Below, piece by piece: positions 41,927-50,081 of a stretch of DNA of 64,000 bases. The number at the start of each line of letters is the position of its first letter. The first letter of the stretch is position 1. Source of the stretch: Cyanobacteria bacterium M_surface_10_m1_298 (GTDB taxonomy: Bacteria; Cyanobacteriota; Cyanobacteriia; PCC-6307; Cyanobiaceae); contig VGPT01000003.1 in assembly GCA_016882485.1 (NCBI GenBank), positions 1 to 64,000 of the forward strand, in the 5' to 3' direction. The notes beneath the pieces were generated by a model. That model made no database searches. It saw nothing but the letters and a program-made list of their open reading frames with translations, and was not told the origin of the DNA. The translations under genes were made by a program, and so were the position numbers.

Positions 41927-42229
41927 GTGACTTTCTACGAGTTGTTGTGGCAGGGAGAGAACTGCGGGGATGCGGCTGATCTGGAGGAAGCACTGACCAC
42001 CTTCCAGGAGATGCGCCCGCAAGGGATGAGCTGGGAGGAGGTTTGCAGTGATGCTCAGTACAGCCCCACGATCTGCAGATACCGCTCCTTTGAGGCCTTC
42101 CTCGACAACGAAGATGCCATCGAAACGATCGAACCCACTGCCGAACTGTTGCAGCGTTTTCAGCCGGAGGAGGAGTCTGACGCTCAGGGCGATGCCGCTG
42201 ATGATCCAGAGCTGGCATCAGAGCGTTAA
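41927..42229 (+). CDS. 100-residue acidic protein, unknown function
   Basis: GTG 41927 with an AGGG box just upstream opens a 100-residue protein: MTFYELLWQGENCGDAADLE, then PQGMSWEEVCSDAQYSP and ICRYRSFEAFLDNEDAIETI, ending in an acidic tail. The frame is open further upstream across the cyAbrB terminator, which argues against the longer version. There are no membrane segments. No family is recognised. Confidence 0.6.
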   Translation: MTFYELLWQGENCGDAADLEEALTTFQEMRPQGMSWEEVCSDAQYSPTICRYRSFEAFLDNEDAIETIEPTAELLQRFQPEEESDAQGDAADDPELASER

Positions 42230-42282
42230 CGCTCCGCACCAGGGCTCTGGTGCGGAGACCAGATTCTCGTCAGGCTGGTGTC

Positions 42283-42570
42283 ATGGAACCGTTCTCCCCT
42301 AGCCCTGGTCTTGAGCCGAATTCCTCCGCTTGGGGGGCGGAAATGGTGGTGCTCCACCCCAGGGATTTTGAGGCGGTTCAGGAGGCTGTGGCTTCCCTCA
42401 GGGATCAGGCCACGGTGCTGCTCAATGTCAGTGCTCTTCCTGAGCATCAGTTGCAGAGGGCCGTTGATTTCATGGCCGGTGCGGCCTTCGCCCTCGACAG
42501 CCAGCAGGTGCGCTTGGGAGAGCATGTGTTGCTCTATGCCCCGCACTATGTGCAGCTGAATCAGGCTTAA
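42283..42570 (+). CDS. Short SepF-like (DUF552) protein
   Basis: ATG 42283 opens a 95-residue protein. After 20 flexible residues comes a complete SepF core: EMVVLHPRDFEAVQEAVASL, TVLLNVSALPEHQLQRAVDFM, AGAAFALDSQQVRLGEHVLLY. In SepF/Cdv2 this core dimerises and links FtsZ to the membrane, which requires an N-terminal amphipathic helix and linker; cyanobacterial SepF is about twice this length. The N-terminal anchor is missing here, so this looks like a paralogue. It is the first of two close plus-strand genes. Confidence 0.75.
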   Translation: MEPFSPSPGLEPNSSAWGAEMVVLHPRDFEAVQEAVASLRDQATVLLNVSALPEHQLQRAVDFMAGAAFALDSQQVRLGEHVLLYAPHYVQLNQA

Positions 42571-42594
42571 GCCCAGCGGGAGCAGAGTGCAGGG

Positions 42595-42912
42595 ATGGAC
42601 GTGTTCGATCTGGATCTGGCCGCCTGTGAGCCGGTGAACCATCTCTGGCCCGACTTGGTCGAGCGCCTCGGTCTGGAGCGCAGTGCCCAGGCCATCCGTC
42701 AGGCCCTTGATCTGGCGGCCATGCGCGGCAGATCGGATCAGCTGCCGGCGCTCCTGATGGAAACCTGCGGCGTGGCTCTGGTGGATCGTGATCAACTGCG
42801 CAGAGCCACCGCCTTGCCCGTGCCGCAGGACTGTGCCTTGGTGCTGTTGCTCAGTCGGCGCTCGAACGCCATTCAGCTTCTGGTTTGGCAGCAGAGCACC
42901 GCTGATACCTAA
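42595..42912 (+). CDS. 105-residue protein, unknown function
   Basis: ATG 42595 has AGGG directly upstream and lies 24 bp after the SepF-like gene. The 105 residues are soluble and mixed helix/strand: MDVFDLDLAACEPVNHLW, LVERLGLERSAQAIRQALDL, then DCALVLLLSRRSNAIQLLVW. No recognised domain. The 3' end overlaps the convergent neighbour by 4 bp. Confidence 0.6.
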   Translation: MDVFDLDLAACEPVNHLWPDLVERLGLERSAQAIRQALDLAAMRGRSDQLPALLMETCGVALVDRDQLRRATALPVPQDCALVLLLSRRSNAIQLLVWQQSTADT

Positions 42913-43283
42913 TCAAAACGGCAGGTGGGAGTCAGGCCTGGAACGCTGAACTCCATGAACCAGAGGTATTCCCGGCTGCGCCAGCCCAAGTCAAACGGTT
43001 CGGTGGCCTGCCATTCCTCGGGGCTGAGGCCAAAGGCTTCTTCCAGGAATCCCGGCACCAGGGCTTCCACCGCCTCCTGGCCGGGCTCCCCTTCTTCAAA
43101 GAGACGATCGGTGTAGATCGCTGCGAAGATTTCGTTCTCCTCGTCGCAGATCACCACTTCAAAGCCACAGCCTCCCCCTGTGGGCAAGGTGTTGAGCTCA
43201 AAGAATTCATCACGCTCCAGAGGATCGCTTGGGGCGCGATCGAGAAGCGAGGCCAGAGCCTGTTTGAAACGGTCGAGAGCCAT
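42909..43283 (-). CDS. 124-residue acidic protein, unknown function
   Basis: A soluble, Glu/Asp-rich protein starting MALDRFKQALASLLDRA. It contains FELNTLPTGGGCGFEVVICD, IFAAIYTDRLFEEGEPG and a C-terminal WRSREYLWFMEFSVPGL. The pattern suggests an alpha/beta fold, but I cannot name the family. It is convergent with the 105-residue gene (4-bp overlap) and divergent from the pseudouridine synthase gene, 35 bp apart. Confidence 0.62.
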   Translation of the reverse strand: MALDRFKQALASLLDRAPSDPLERDEFFELNTLPTGGGCGFEVVICDEENEIFAAIYTDRLFEEGEPGQEAVEALVPGFLEEAFGLSPEEWQATEPFDLGWRSREYLWFMEFSVPGLTPTCRFD

Positions 43284-43318
43284 GGCCCGGCTAGTACTGG
43301 AGTCAGTGTGGCCAGGTT

Positions 43319-43963
43319 TTGTCTCTCGTGCCCGAGCTGTTCGATGCGCGTTGGCTCGTTCATTCGGATGCGGAGCTGCTGGTGCTCGACAAGCCCTCGG
43401 GATTGCTGTGCCAGCCGGGTCTGGGGGCGGAGCTCTCGGATTCGCTGATCACGCGGGTGCAGGGGATCTGGCCTGAGGCACGCTTGGTGCATCGCCTCGA
43501 TCGAGATACCTCCGGCTTGATGCTTCTGGCCCTCAGCGCGGAGTGTCATCGCGCCCTGAGTCAGCTGTTCGCCGCGCGTCAGGTGCAGAAGCACTATCTG
43601 GCTGATGTGGAGGGGGTGCCGGATCGCGGCGAGGGGGTGATTGCCTTGCCGATCGCCAAGCGTCAGCATCGCCCGCCCCTCTATGGCGTGGATCCTGTGG
43701 GGAAACCCTGTTTCACGGCCTGGCGCTTGCTGCATCAGAGCGCTGCCTTCAGCCGCCTCGAGCTGGAGCCCCGCACGGGTCGCTCCCACCAGCTGCGGGT
43801 GCATCTGCAAGCGATCGGGCATCCGATCGTCGGCGATCCTCTCTACGGGCAGGTCGCTGATCGCTTGCATCTCCATGCAGCGGCCCTGGGCTTCAGGCAC
43901 CCTGGCAGTGGGCAGGAGCTGATGTTTCAGAGACCCTGCCCGTTCGATCTCCCCATGCCATGA
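43319..43963 (+). CDS. RluA-family pseudouridine synthase
   Basis: A 214-residue enzyme that isomerises uridine in rRNA or tRNA. The catalytic motif is ARLVHRLDRDTSGLML with the nucleophile Asp, LLVLDKPSGLLC is the strand before it, and LEPRTGRSHQLRVHLQAIGHPIVGD (parts) is the RluA C-terminal signature. There is no S4 domain, so it is a minimal RluA/RluE-like form. TTG 43319 or GTG 43328 can be the start. Its stop overlaps the SemiSWEET start by 4 bp. Confidence 0.9.
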   Translation: MSLVPELFDARWLVHSDAELLVLDKPSGLLCQPGLGAELSDSLITRVQGIWPEARLVHRLDRDTSGLMLLALSAECHRALSQLFAARQVQKHYLADVEGVPDRGEGVIALPIAKRQHRPPLYGVDPVGKPCFTAWRLLHQSAAFSRLELEPRTGRSHQLRVHLQAIGHPIVGDPLYGQVADRLHLHAAALGFRHPGSGQELMFQRPCPFDLPMP

Positions 43964-44277
43964 GCGCTCATCCCCCCGCTATTGCAGCCCTCGGCTACAC
44001 CGCTGCGAGCCTCACCACCTTGAGCTTCATCCCCCAGGCGATCAAAACGCTGCGCACCGGCGACACCCGTGGCATCTCCCTGCGCATGTATGCCCTGTTT
44101 ACGGCCGGCATTGCCCTCTGGGGCCTCTATGGGCTGCTCACCGGCGACGGCCCGCTGATCGCTGCCAATGCCATCACCTTGGTGGCAGCAGGTTTCATCC
44201 TCGATCGCAAATGGCGAGCCTGGTGGGGGGAGCGCCAGGCGGCTCAGCGGTTGCGCGGAGGTCGGCCGCTTCCGTAA
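43960..44277 (+). CDS. SemiSWEET-type sugar transporter (PQ-loop)
   Basis: A 105-residue protein with three membrane helices forming one triple-helix bundle. The PQ motif is in helix 1 (LTTLSFIPQAIKTLRTGDTRGIS), followed by helix 2 (LFTAGIALWGLYGLLTGD) and helix 3 (LIAANAITLVAAGFILDR). SemiSWEETs work as dimers moving sugars down a gradient. Coupled by ATGA to the pseudouridine synthase. The 3' end overlaps the convergent Rieske gene by 34 bp. Confidence 0.85.
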   Translation: MSAHPPAIAALGYTAASLTTLSFIPQAIKTLRTGDTRGISLRMYALFTAGIALWGLYGLLTGDGPLIAANAITLVAAGFILDRKWRAWWGERQAAQRLRGGRPLP

Positions 44278-45542
44278 CGGAGCAGCTCCAGCCAGCTGCC
44301 GATGCGCAGCCCGGCGGCTGTGGCCGCCAGCGCCAGCAGCAGAGCCAGAGCGCCCCAGGCTCCAGGCCCGAGCCAAGCCGCGCTCACCAGCGCAATGCCA
44401 ACGACGGCCCAACTGATGGGTTGCAGCTTCCGCAGCCGGCGATCGGCGCCAGAGCAACTGTGGCAATGGCGGGTGTGGGCCTCGTAGCGCTCCATCAGCG
44501 CCTGGCGGGTTTGGCGCTCTGGTAGCGGTTGTCCGGCGAATGGCTCTCCGCCGTAGCGGTTCACCCAGTCGTGCAGCGCTCGGATGTAGAGATCCGCCTT
44601 GGTGGGAAGGTGATAGCTCCGCAACGCGCCATGGCGGCCTCCACGCTCGGCTACCACCCGCTCCTGCCAGTGCAGGAAGAGTTGATCGTCCTCCAGCACC
44701 ACGTGGTTGCCGATGTGTTGCAACCACTGGGGCCGCAGCCGCAGCAAACGAGCGGGCCAGGGGGAGGCGAACTGGAACGGGAAGCGGGCGATCAAGCGGC
44801 ATTCCCCGGCTCGGATGGGCGTGGCATAAACCACCGTGAGGATCCGCGCAAAGCCCTTGGCGCTGAGGTCGTGCCACATCAGGCCAGGGGCGACATAGGT
44901 GGTGAACTGGCTGCCCAGCTTTCCTCGGCGCGGCCCTTCCTTCCACAGGCCTGTGAATCCTTCGGGCCCGAAGCTGCTCAGTTCCAGCTCCACCGGCCCG
45001 GCGTTCTCGCGGCGGCCCACGGTGGCGTGGTGGGTGAAGGGCACATGGCTCACATCGAGCACGTTCTCCAGCAGGGTCAGGGCATCCATCGGCAGGTCCC
45101 GGAAGGTGTCCTGCACCACCCAGCCCGGCTCTTCCAGCTGCGGGACCAGGGGTAAGGGATGCTCCTCCGCTGAGGCGGGGTCGCCGCTGAAGACAAACAG
45201 CAGGCCCTGGCCGCTGGCGGTGGCGTAGCTGCGGCATTGGCTGCGCTGAGAGAGGCTGCTGCCCTCCGGGGCCTGGGGGATGGCGGTGCACTGACCGTTG
45301 CCCGCAAAACTCCAGCCGTGATACGGGCACTCCAGCTCGCCGGCTTCATTGAGGCGGCCATCGGAGAGCGGCACCAAACGGTGCGGGCAGACATCGGCAA
45401 AGGCCCGCCACTGCTGGGCTGCGCGATCGAACCACAGCACCAGGTCTTGCCCCATCAGGGTGAAGGGGGTCGGTCGCGCGGGATCGAGATCCTGCAGAAA
45501 GGCCACGGGGTACCAGGCCTGGTGCCAGCGCTGACGCTCCAT
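44244..45542 (-). CDS. Rieske oxygenase of the PaO/TIC55/PTC52 type
   Basis: ATG 45540-45542, overlapping the stop of the gene before it, gives 432 residues. The Rieske cluster ligands are C52-P-H54 (VCPHRLVPLSDGRL) and C72-P-Y-H75 (ECPYHGWSF). The mononuclear iron region includes NVLDVSHVPFTHHATVG. The C-terminal CxxC-like HCHSCSGADRR and two membrane helices are those of pheophorbide a oxygenase relatives. In cyanobacteria these enzymes act on chlorophyll-type or other cyclic substrates. The frame continues upstream to 45608 inside the HD gene. Confidence 0.88.
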   Translation of the reverse strand: MERQRWHQAWYPVAFLQDLDPARPTPFTLMGQDLVLWFDRAAQQWRAFADVCPHRLVPLSDGRLNEAGELECPYHGWSFAGNGQCTAIPQAPEGSSLSQRSQCRSYATASGQGLLFVFSGDPASAEEHPLPLVPQLEEPGWVVQDTFRDLPMDALTLLENVLDVSHVPFTHHATVGRRENAGPVELELSSFGPEGFTGLWKEGPRRGKLGSQFTTYVAPGLMWHDLSAKGFARILTVVYATPIRAGECRLIARFPFQFASPWPARLLRLRPQWLQHIGNHVVLEDDQLFLHWQERVVAERGGRHGALRSYHLPTKADLYIRALHDWVNRYGGEPFAGQPLPERQTRQALMERYEAHTRHCHSCSGADRRLRKLQPISWAVVGIALVSAAWLGPGAWGALALLLALAATAAGLRIGSWLELLRYGSGRPPRNR

Positions 45543-47671
45543 CAGGCGCTGTAGCCCTTTCGGGCTGGGATCGGGTAGGGGATGCGGCGATGGCGCATGC
45601 GACGCCACACCCGCACGAAGGCTCGCACCAGCAGCTCCAGCTCCGCCAGGCTCAGACCGCTGTCGCTCAGTTGTCCATCGCGCCAGCGGGCCTCCACGAT
45701 GCTGCGGACCACATCCCGAGCCTGGTGTTCGCTGGTGTCTGGGGGTAGTGAGCGCAGGGCCGCCTCGCAGCCATCAGCCAGCATCAACACGGCTGTTTCA
45801 CGGCTGCGGGGGGTGGGCCCGCGGTAGCGGAAGTCCGCTTCCCGCACAGCTGGATCGCGGCGCCGGGCTTCATGCAGGAAGTAGCCCATCTTCAACGTGC
45901 CTTGATGCTCCGGGATGAAATCCGAGAGGGGTTTCGGCAGCCGGTAACGCCGGGCCAGTTTCAAGCCTTCATCCACGTGCGCTTGGAGGATGCCGGCACT
46001 GAGATGGGGATCGTCGAGCTTGTCGTGGGGGTTGTCTCCACGGTCTTGATTCTCGATGAACCACTGGGGCCCATGGAGTTTGCCCACATCGTGATAGAGG
46101 GCTCCGGTGCGGATCAGATCCACATCGGCTTCGATCGCTCGCGCCCCTTCTTCGGCTAAGCCGCAGATCATCAGGGTGTGCTCAAAGGTGCCCGGGGCTT
46201 CGCAGGAGAGGCGCCTCAGCAGGGGCCGCTCCAGGTCGGCCAGCTCCATCAGGCGGGTGCGGGTGAGCAGGTCAAAGAAGCTCTCGACCATCGGACTCAG
46301 CAGCAACACCCCCAACAGCAGGCCCCCCAGCACGAGAGCCTCGCCGGAGAGATCGGCTCCGATCGGGAGACGTGCATCCGCTTCTCCGCGATACAGGGTG
46401 AGCTGAAGCAGCAACCATTCCGCCGCCAGGGCCGCCAGGGGCACCAGCAGGGCGAGCTGCAGCAATTGGGCTCGGTTGCGCTGCCGGTCTGCCAGCACCG
46501 CGGTGATGGCCGCCACGATGGCGGCAATCAGGATGCGCTGGTCGAAAAAGGCGGAGACCGGCATGGGCCAAAGCAGCGAGGCGATGGCCAGCCAGGACAG
46601 GCCAGCTGTGGTGCCGAGTCCCTGGGCCAGCAGCAGCGTGGGAGGCACCAGCAGAGCCAGGGGGCTGGCCGCTGCCCCCAGCCACAACTTCAGGCTTTGC
46701 ACCAACGCCAACAAGCCCAGGGCCAGCAGAGCCTGCCGGGCTTCGAGGCTGACCCGGCGACTGCGGATCACCAGCAGCATCACCATCGCCCCTGCCAAAG
46801 CCTCGGCGAAATGCTGCAGCCAGGCACCAATCAGGGGGCGGCGGTTCACCAGACCGAAGTAATCGAGCACCGCATAGGACTGCGTGCTGATCGGTTCGCC
46901 CTGCCTTGTGATCAATTCCCCTTTGCTCACTGCGATCGTTGGGATCCCCTGTTGGGTGAGGAGGTCTTCAAGCATCCGCTGACTCAGGGCCGCGTCGATG
47001 CGCAGATTGCTGTGGCCCTGCAGGGAGCTGGCCACCACCCGGGCCCCGAGATCGCGGCCTTGCTCGGGGGTTCCCTCGAGCTGGAACGCAGCTGCTTTCA
47101 CCAGCTGCAGTCGGGCCACGCTGCCCACCACGCCCTGCTGCAACATCCGCTTTTGGGCTAGCCGCAGGTCGTCTTCCCATCGCTGCAGCGCGCGTGGGCT
47201 GAGGCTGCTCAACCAGTTGCGCTCATCGGGGCTCACATTGATCGGAGCCACCTGCACTTGATCACTGTCCGCCAGACGGGTGATGGCCTTGAGCTGGCGT
47301 TCGAGGCGTTGCTCGAGATCGCGGCTCAGCCGTTCATCCACCACCTGCACATGGGTGCGCAAACCAAGCTGGGAGCGACGCTGCTCGAGGGCTTCGGAAT
47401 CCACCACCGTGGCGGCCTTCGGGGCCGTGACGGTGAAGGGTGCTGGGATGCCCGGCCTGAGGCTCGGCTCCACCAGCCAGGGCCAGCTGGAGATCAGGGC
47501 CACCAGCAGACAAAGCAGGACCACAGCGGTTGTGCCCGAGGCTTTCCAGCTGGTGAGCGCTTGCCGCGGCATCTCCAGCCGAAGCAGCTGCTGCCAGAGG
47601 CGCTTTAGCAGTCGCCAGAGCTCTTGCGCTTGGCTCGGGCGACCCACCGCAGCTTCATGTCGGACTACCAC
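45542..47671 (-). CDS. 7TM-HD phosphodiesterase (PgpH family)
   Basis: A 709-residue membrane receptor-type phosphodiesterase, likely for c-di-AMP. N-terminal helix, an extracellular 7TMR-HD ectodomain (about 70-285), seven membrane helices (about 290-480), then an HD domain with APGTFEHTLMICGLAEEGARA, TGALYHDVGKLHGPQWF and DFIPEHQGTLKMGYF carrying metal ligands. Length agrees with PgpH. Coupled by TGATG to the Rieske gene downstream. Divergent from folD with a 47-bp gap. Confidence 0.92.
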   Translation of the reverse strand: MVVRHEAAVGRPSQAQELWRLLKRLWQQLLRLEMPRQALTSWKASGTTAVVLLCLLVALISSWPWLVEPSLRPGIPAPFTVTAPKAATVVDSEALEQRRSQLGLRTHVQVVDERLSRDLEQRLERQLKAITRLADSDQVQVAPINVSPDERNWLSSLSPRALQRWEDDLRLAQKRMLQQGVVGSVARLQLVKAAAFQLEGTPEQGRDLGARVVASSLQGHSNLRIDAALSQRMLEDLLTQQGIPTIAVSKGELITRQGEPISTQSYAVLDYFGLVNRRPLIGAWLQHFAEALAGAMVMLLVIRSRRVSLEARQALLALGLLALVQSLKLWLGAAASPLALLVPPTLLLAQGLGTTAGLSWLAIASLLWPMPVSAFFDQRILIAAIVAAITAVLADRQRNRAQLLQLALLVPLAALAAEWLLLQLTLYRGEADARLPIGADLSGEALVLGGLLLGVLLLSPMVESFFDLLTRTRLMELADLERPLLRRLSCEAPGTFEHTLMICGLAEEGARAIEADVDLIRTGALYHDVGKLHGPQWFIENQDRGDNPHDKLDDPHLSAGILQAHVDEGLKLARRYRLPKPLSDFIPEHQGTLKMGYFLHEARRRDPAVREADFRYRGPTPRSRETAVLMLADGCEAALRSLPPDTSEHQARDVVRSIVEARWRDGQLSDSGLSLAELELLVRAFVRVWRRMRHRRIPYPIPARKGYSA

Positions 47672-47718
47672 GCTAGCCCTGCCGTTGCATGCTGAGGGGG
47701 AGATGGTTTGCCTCAGCC

Positions 47719-48615
47719 ATGGCTACGCGCCTGGACGGTCGTCAACTGGCTTCCGAGCTGGAAGCGCGTTTGCAAGCGGTGGTGTCGGAGCGCTTGAGCC
47801 GGGCCGGCCGCCCGCCGGGGCTGGCGGTGCTGCGGGTGGGCGATGACCCCGCCAGTGGGGTGTATGTGGCCAATAAAGAGAAGGCCTGTAGCCGCATCGG
47901 CATCACCAACCTTGGGGCCCACCTTCCCGCAGATACCCCTGCGGCCGAGGTGCTGGCCACCATCCAACGCTTGAACGCCGATCCTGCGGTTGATGGCATC
48001 CTCTTGCAGTTGCCCCTGCCGGCGGGTCTCGATGAGCGCCCTTTGCTGGCGGTGATTGATCCAGAGAAGGATGCCGATGGCTTGCACACCCTCAACCTGG
48101 GTCGGTTGCTGAAGGGCGAGCCCGGGCCCCGCAGCTGTACGCCCGCCGGGGTGATGGCGTTGCTGGCTTCCGCTGGTGTCGAGCTGGCCGGGAAGCGAGC
48201 GGTGGTGGTGGGGCGCAGCATCCTGGTGGGGCAGCCCATGGCCCTGATGCTGCAGGCGGCGAATGCGACGGTGACCATCGCCCATTCCCGCACGTCCAAC
48301 CTGCCTGAGCTCACCCGACAGGCGGATGTGCTGGTGGTGGCGGCGGGCAAGCCGCTGATGATCGGAGCGGAGCACGTCAAGCCCGGTGCGGTGGTGGTGG
48401 ATGTGGGCATTCACCGCCTCGAGGCCGAGCCCGGTGCCAAGGCCAAGCTCTGCGGGGATGTGCGCTTTGACGAGGTGGAACCCCTGGCCAGCGCCATCAG
48501 CCCGGTGCCCGGTGGTGTGGGCCCGATGACGGTCACCCTGCTGCTGGTGAATACGGTGGCCAGCTGGTGTCAGCGCTGCGGCCTCGATCAGCCGTTGGCG
48601 GATCTGCTCCCCTAA
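47719..48615 (+). CDS. folD: Bifunctional methylene-THF dehydrogenase/cyclohydrolase FolD
   Basis: FolD oxidises 5,10-methylene-THF with NADP and hydrolyses the product to 10-formyl-THF. The 298-residue protein contains [22 protein letters not shown] with the catalytic Lys, [10 protein letters not shown], and the Rossmann motif [35 protein letters not shown] is the end signature. The last 15 bases (encoding DLLP-stop) and the 12 after them recur exactly after hicA, marking one edge of an inserted segment. Confidence 0.97.
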   Translation: MATRLDGRQLASELEARLQAVVSERLSRAGRPPGLAVLRVGDDPASGVYVANKEKACSRIGITNLGAHLPADTPAAEVLATIQRLNADPAVDGILLQLPLPAGLDERPLLAVIDPEKDADGLHTLNLGRLLKGEPGPRSCTPAGVMALLASAGVELAGKRAVVVGRSILVGQPMALMLQAANATVTIAHSRTSNLPELTRQADVLVVAAGKPLMIGAEHVKPGAVVVDVGIHRLEAEPGAKAKLCGDVRFDEVEPLASAISPVPGGVGPMTVTLLLVNTVASWCQRCGLDQPLADLLP

Positions 48616-48627
48616 GGAGGCCCTGGC
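48601..48627 (+). repeat. 27-bp direct repeat, left copy (folD 3' end)
   Basis: The 27 bases at 48601-48627 begin GATCTGCTCCCC and end GGCCCTGGC. They contain the last folD codons, its TAA stop and an AAGGAGG box. An identical copy lies at 49074-49100. The two copies bracket hicBA exactly, with a repeat period of 473 bp. Confidence 0.95.
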
Positions 48628-48667
48628 TGCTGTTTCTATCTAGCCTGGTCGAAACAAAACAGGGTCG

Positions 48668-48886
48668 ATGAAGGGCGAGTTGACGGCGGTGATTGAACCT
48701 GCTGAGGAGGGGGGCTTTTGGGCGATTTGCATCGAGGTCCCCGGCGCCAATGGTCAGGGTGAAACCCGTGATGAAGCCAAGGCCAATCTGCTCGAGGCTG
48801 TTCAGCTGATCCTTCAGGACCGCCAGGACGACATCCTGCGCAGCTTGCCAAGCGATGCGGTCTGTGAACCCCTGCTGGTCGGTTAG
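48668..48886 (+). CDS. hicB: HicB-type antitoxin (short form)
   Basis: A 72-residue protein with the partial RNase H-like fold of HicB antitoxins: TAVIEPAEEGGFWAICIEVPG, then GQGETRDEAKANLLEAVQLIL. HicB neutralises the HicA RNase by masking its active-site His. The C-terminal DNA-binding module (HTH or RHH) of longer HicB proteins is missing; the protein ends LPSDAVCEPLLVG. Start ATG 48668 follows the folD-derived repeat by 40 bp. hicA begins 9 bp after its stop. Confidence 0.88.
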   Translation: MKGELTAVIEPAEEGGFWAICIEVPGANGQGETRDEAKANLLEAVQLILQDRQDDILRSLPSDAVCEPLLVG

Positions 48887-48895
48887 GTCGTTCCC

Positions 48896-49075
48896 GTGAA
48901 GCGGAGAGACCTGGAGCGTCAATTGCGCCGTGGTGGCTGCTTGCTCAAGCGGGAAGGGGCTAGTCATGCGCTTTGGATCAATCCCGCCACCGGCATCCAA
49001 GAAGCGATCCCCCGCCATGTGGAGATTAAGGAGCAGCTGGCGCGCAAGATCCTGCGTTCCCTGCTGGGATCTTGA
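48896..49075 (+). CDS. hicA: HicA-type mRNA interferase toxin
   Basis: GTG 48896 to TGA 49073-49075 encodes 59 residues: KRRDLERQLRRGGCLLKREG, then GASHALWINPATG with the catalytic His, then EAIPRHVEIKEQLARKIL. This is the double-stranded-RNA-binding-like HicA fold, which cuts translated mRNA when HicB is lost. The order hicB-hicA is the reverse of the classic operon. The last two bases of its stop codon are already part of the right-hand 27-bp repeat. Confidence 0.87.
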   Translation: MKRRDLERQLRRGGCLLKREGASHALWINPATGIQEAIPRHVEIKEQLARKILRSLLGS

Positions 49076-49100
49076 TCTGCTCCCCTAAGGAGGCCCTGGC
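49074..49100 (+). repeat. 27-bp direct repeat, right copy (after hicA)
   Basis: Identical to 48601-48627. It starts at the second base of the hicA TGA stop and ends 42 bp before the crtE start at 49143. Without the intervening 473 bp, folD would run directly into the crtE leader, which suggests the ancestral folD-crtE order before hicBA was inserted. Confidence 0.95.
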
Positions 49101-49142
49101 CTGAGAGAATCCGGCTCAGCGATGGCCCCTGGCCCTGCCCCC

Positions 49143-50081
49143 ATGACCGCGGCCGTCACAAGTACCGACAGTCCCTCCACTGGTGACGCGCCCGGGTTTG
49201 ACTTCGCGGCCTACCTCGAACAGGCACGCCTGAGCGTGGAGAGAGCCCTCGATGGCTCCCTCGGGCCGGAGCGTCCCGAGAGCCTGAGGGAAGCGATGCG
49301 TTACTCCCTGCTGGCGGGCGGTAAGCGCTTGCGCCCGATCCTCTGCCTGGCCGCCTGCGAACTGGCCGGTGGCGACAGCGCTCTGGCGATGCCCACAGCG
49401 GTGGCGTTGGAGATGATCCACACCATGTCGCTGATCCATGACGATCTCCCCGCCATGGACAACGACGATCTGCGCCGTGGCATGCCCACCAATCACAAGG
49501 TGTATGGAGAGGCCAACGCGATCCTGGCCGGCGATGCCCTGCTCACCCGCGCCTTCGAGATGGTGGCGCTGCGCAGCCCCGGCGTTCCGGCGGAGCAGCT
49601 GCTGAAAGTGGTTGGAGAGCTTTCCCTGGCCTCCGGTGCCCCGGGCCTGGTGGGCGGTCAGGTGGTGGATCTGGAGTGCGAGGGGAAGGATGTGGATCTC
49701 GACACGCTCGAGTACATCCACCTCCACAAAACCGGAGCACTGCTGCGCTCCTGCGTGCTCACCGGTGCCCTGATCGCCGGTGCCCCTGAGGCTCTGCTGG
49801 AGGCTCTGCGCACCTATGCCCGCGGCATCGGCCTGGCTTTCCAGATCATCGACGACATCCTCGATGTGACCGCCAGCAGCGAGGTGCTCGGCAAAACTGC
49901 TGGCAAGGACCTCACCGCCGACAAGACCACCTATCCCAAGCTTCTGGGCCTGGAGGAATCCCGCCAGCGCGCCGATGCCCTGGTAGCTGAGGCCAAGGCG
50001 GCCCTGGAGCCCTTCAACGGTGGCGGCAAAGCAGCTCCACTGCTGGCCCTAGCGGACTACATCACCAGTCGCGACCGATGA
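49143..50081 (+). CDS. crtE: Geranylgeranyl diphosphate synthase CrtE
   Basis: A 312-residue trans-prenyltransferase making GGPP for carotenoids, phytol and quinones. The first Asp-rich motif is [15 protein letters not shown] and the second [20 protein letters not shown] is the IPP-binding site and LHKTGAL the conserved Lys. ATG 49143 (MTAAVTST) is preferred; ATG 49122 adds seven residues. Its stop overlaps the next start by 4 bp. A folD-crtE transcript is likely interrupted or extended by the hicBA insertion upstream. Confidence 0.95.
   Translation: MTAAVTSTDSPSTGDAPGFDFAAYLEQARLSVERALDGSLGPERPESLREAMRYSLLAGGKRLRPILCLAACELAGGDSALAMPTAVALEMIHTMSLIHDDLPAMDNDDLRRGMPTNHKVYGEANAILAGDALLTRAFEMVALRSPGVPAEQLLKVVGELSLASGAPGLVGGQVVDLECEGKDVDLDTLEYIHLHKTGALLRSCVLTGALIAGAPEALLEALRTYARGIGLAFQIIDDILDVTASSEVLGKTAGKDLTADKTTYPKLLGLEESRQRADALVAEAKAALEPFNGGGKAAPLLALADYITSRDR

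Noticed and set aside
43927-45330. 467-residue minus frame overlapping the Rieske and SemiSWEET genes
   Set aside because: Arg/Gly/Pro-rich translation typical of an out-of-frame reading of the Rieske gene.
46178-47161. 327-residue plus frame antisense to the 7TM-HD gene
   Set aside because: Gln/Gly-rich shadow; the real gene has an intact HD site and membrane helices.
48601-49100. Insertion sequence carrying hicBA
   Set aside because: There is no transposase and no terminal inverted repeats; the 27-bp direct repeat is far longer than usual target duplications.
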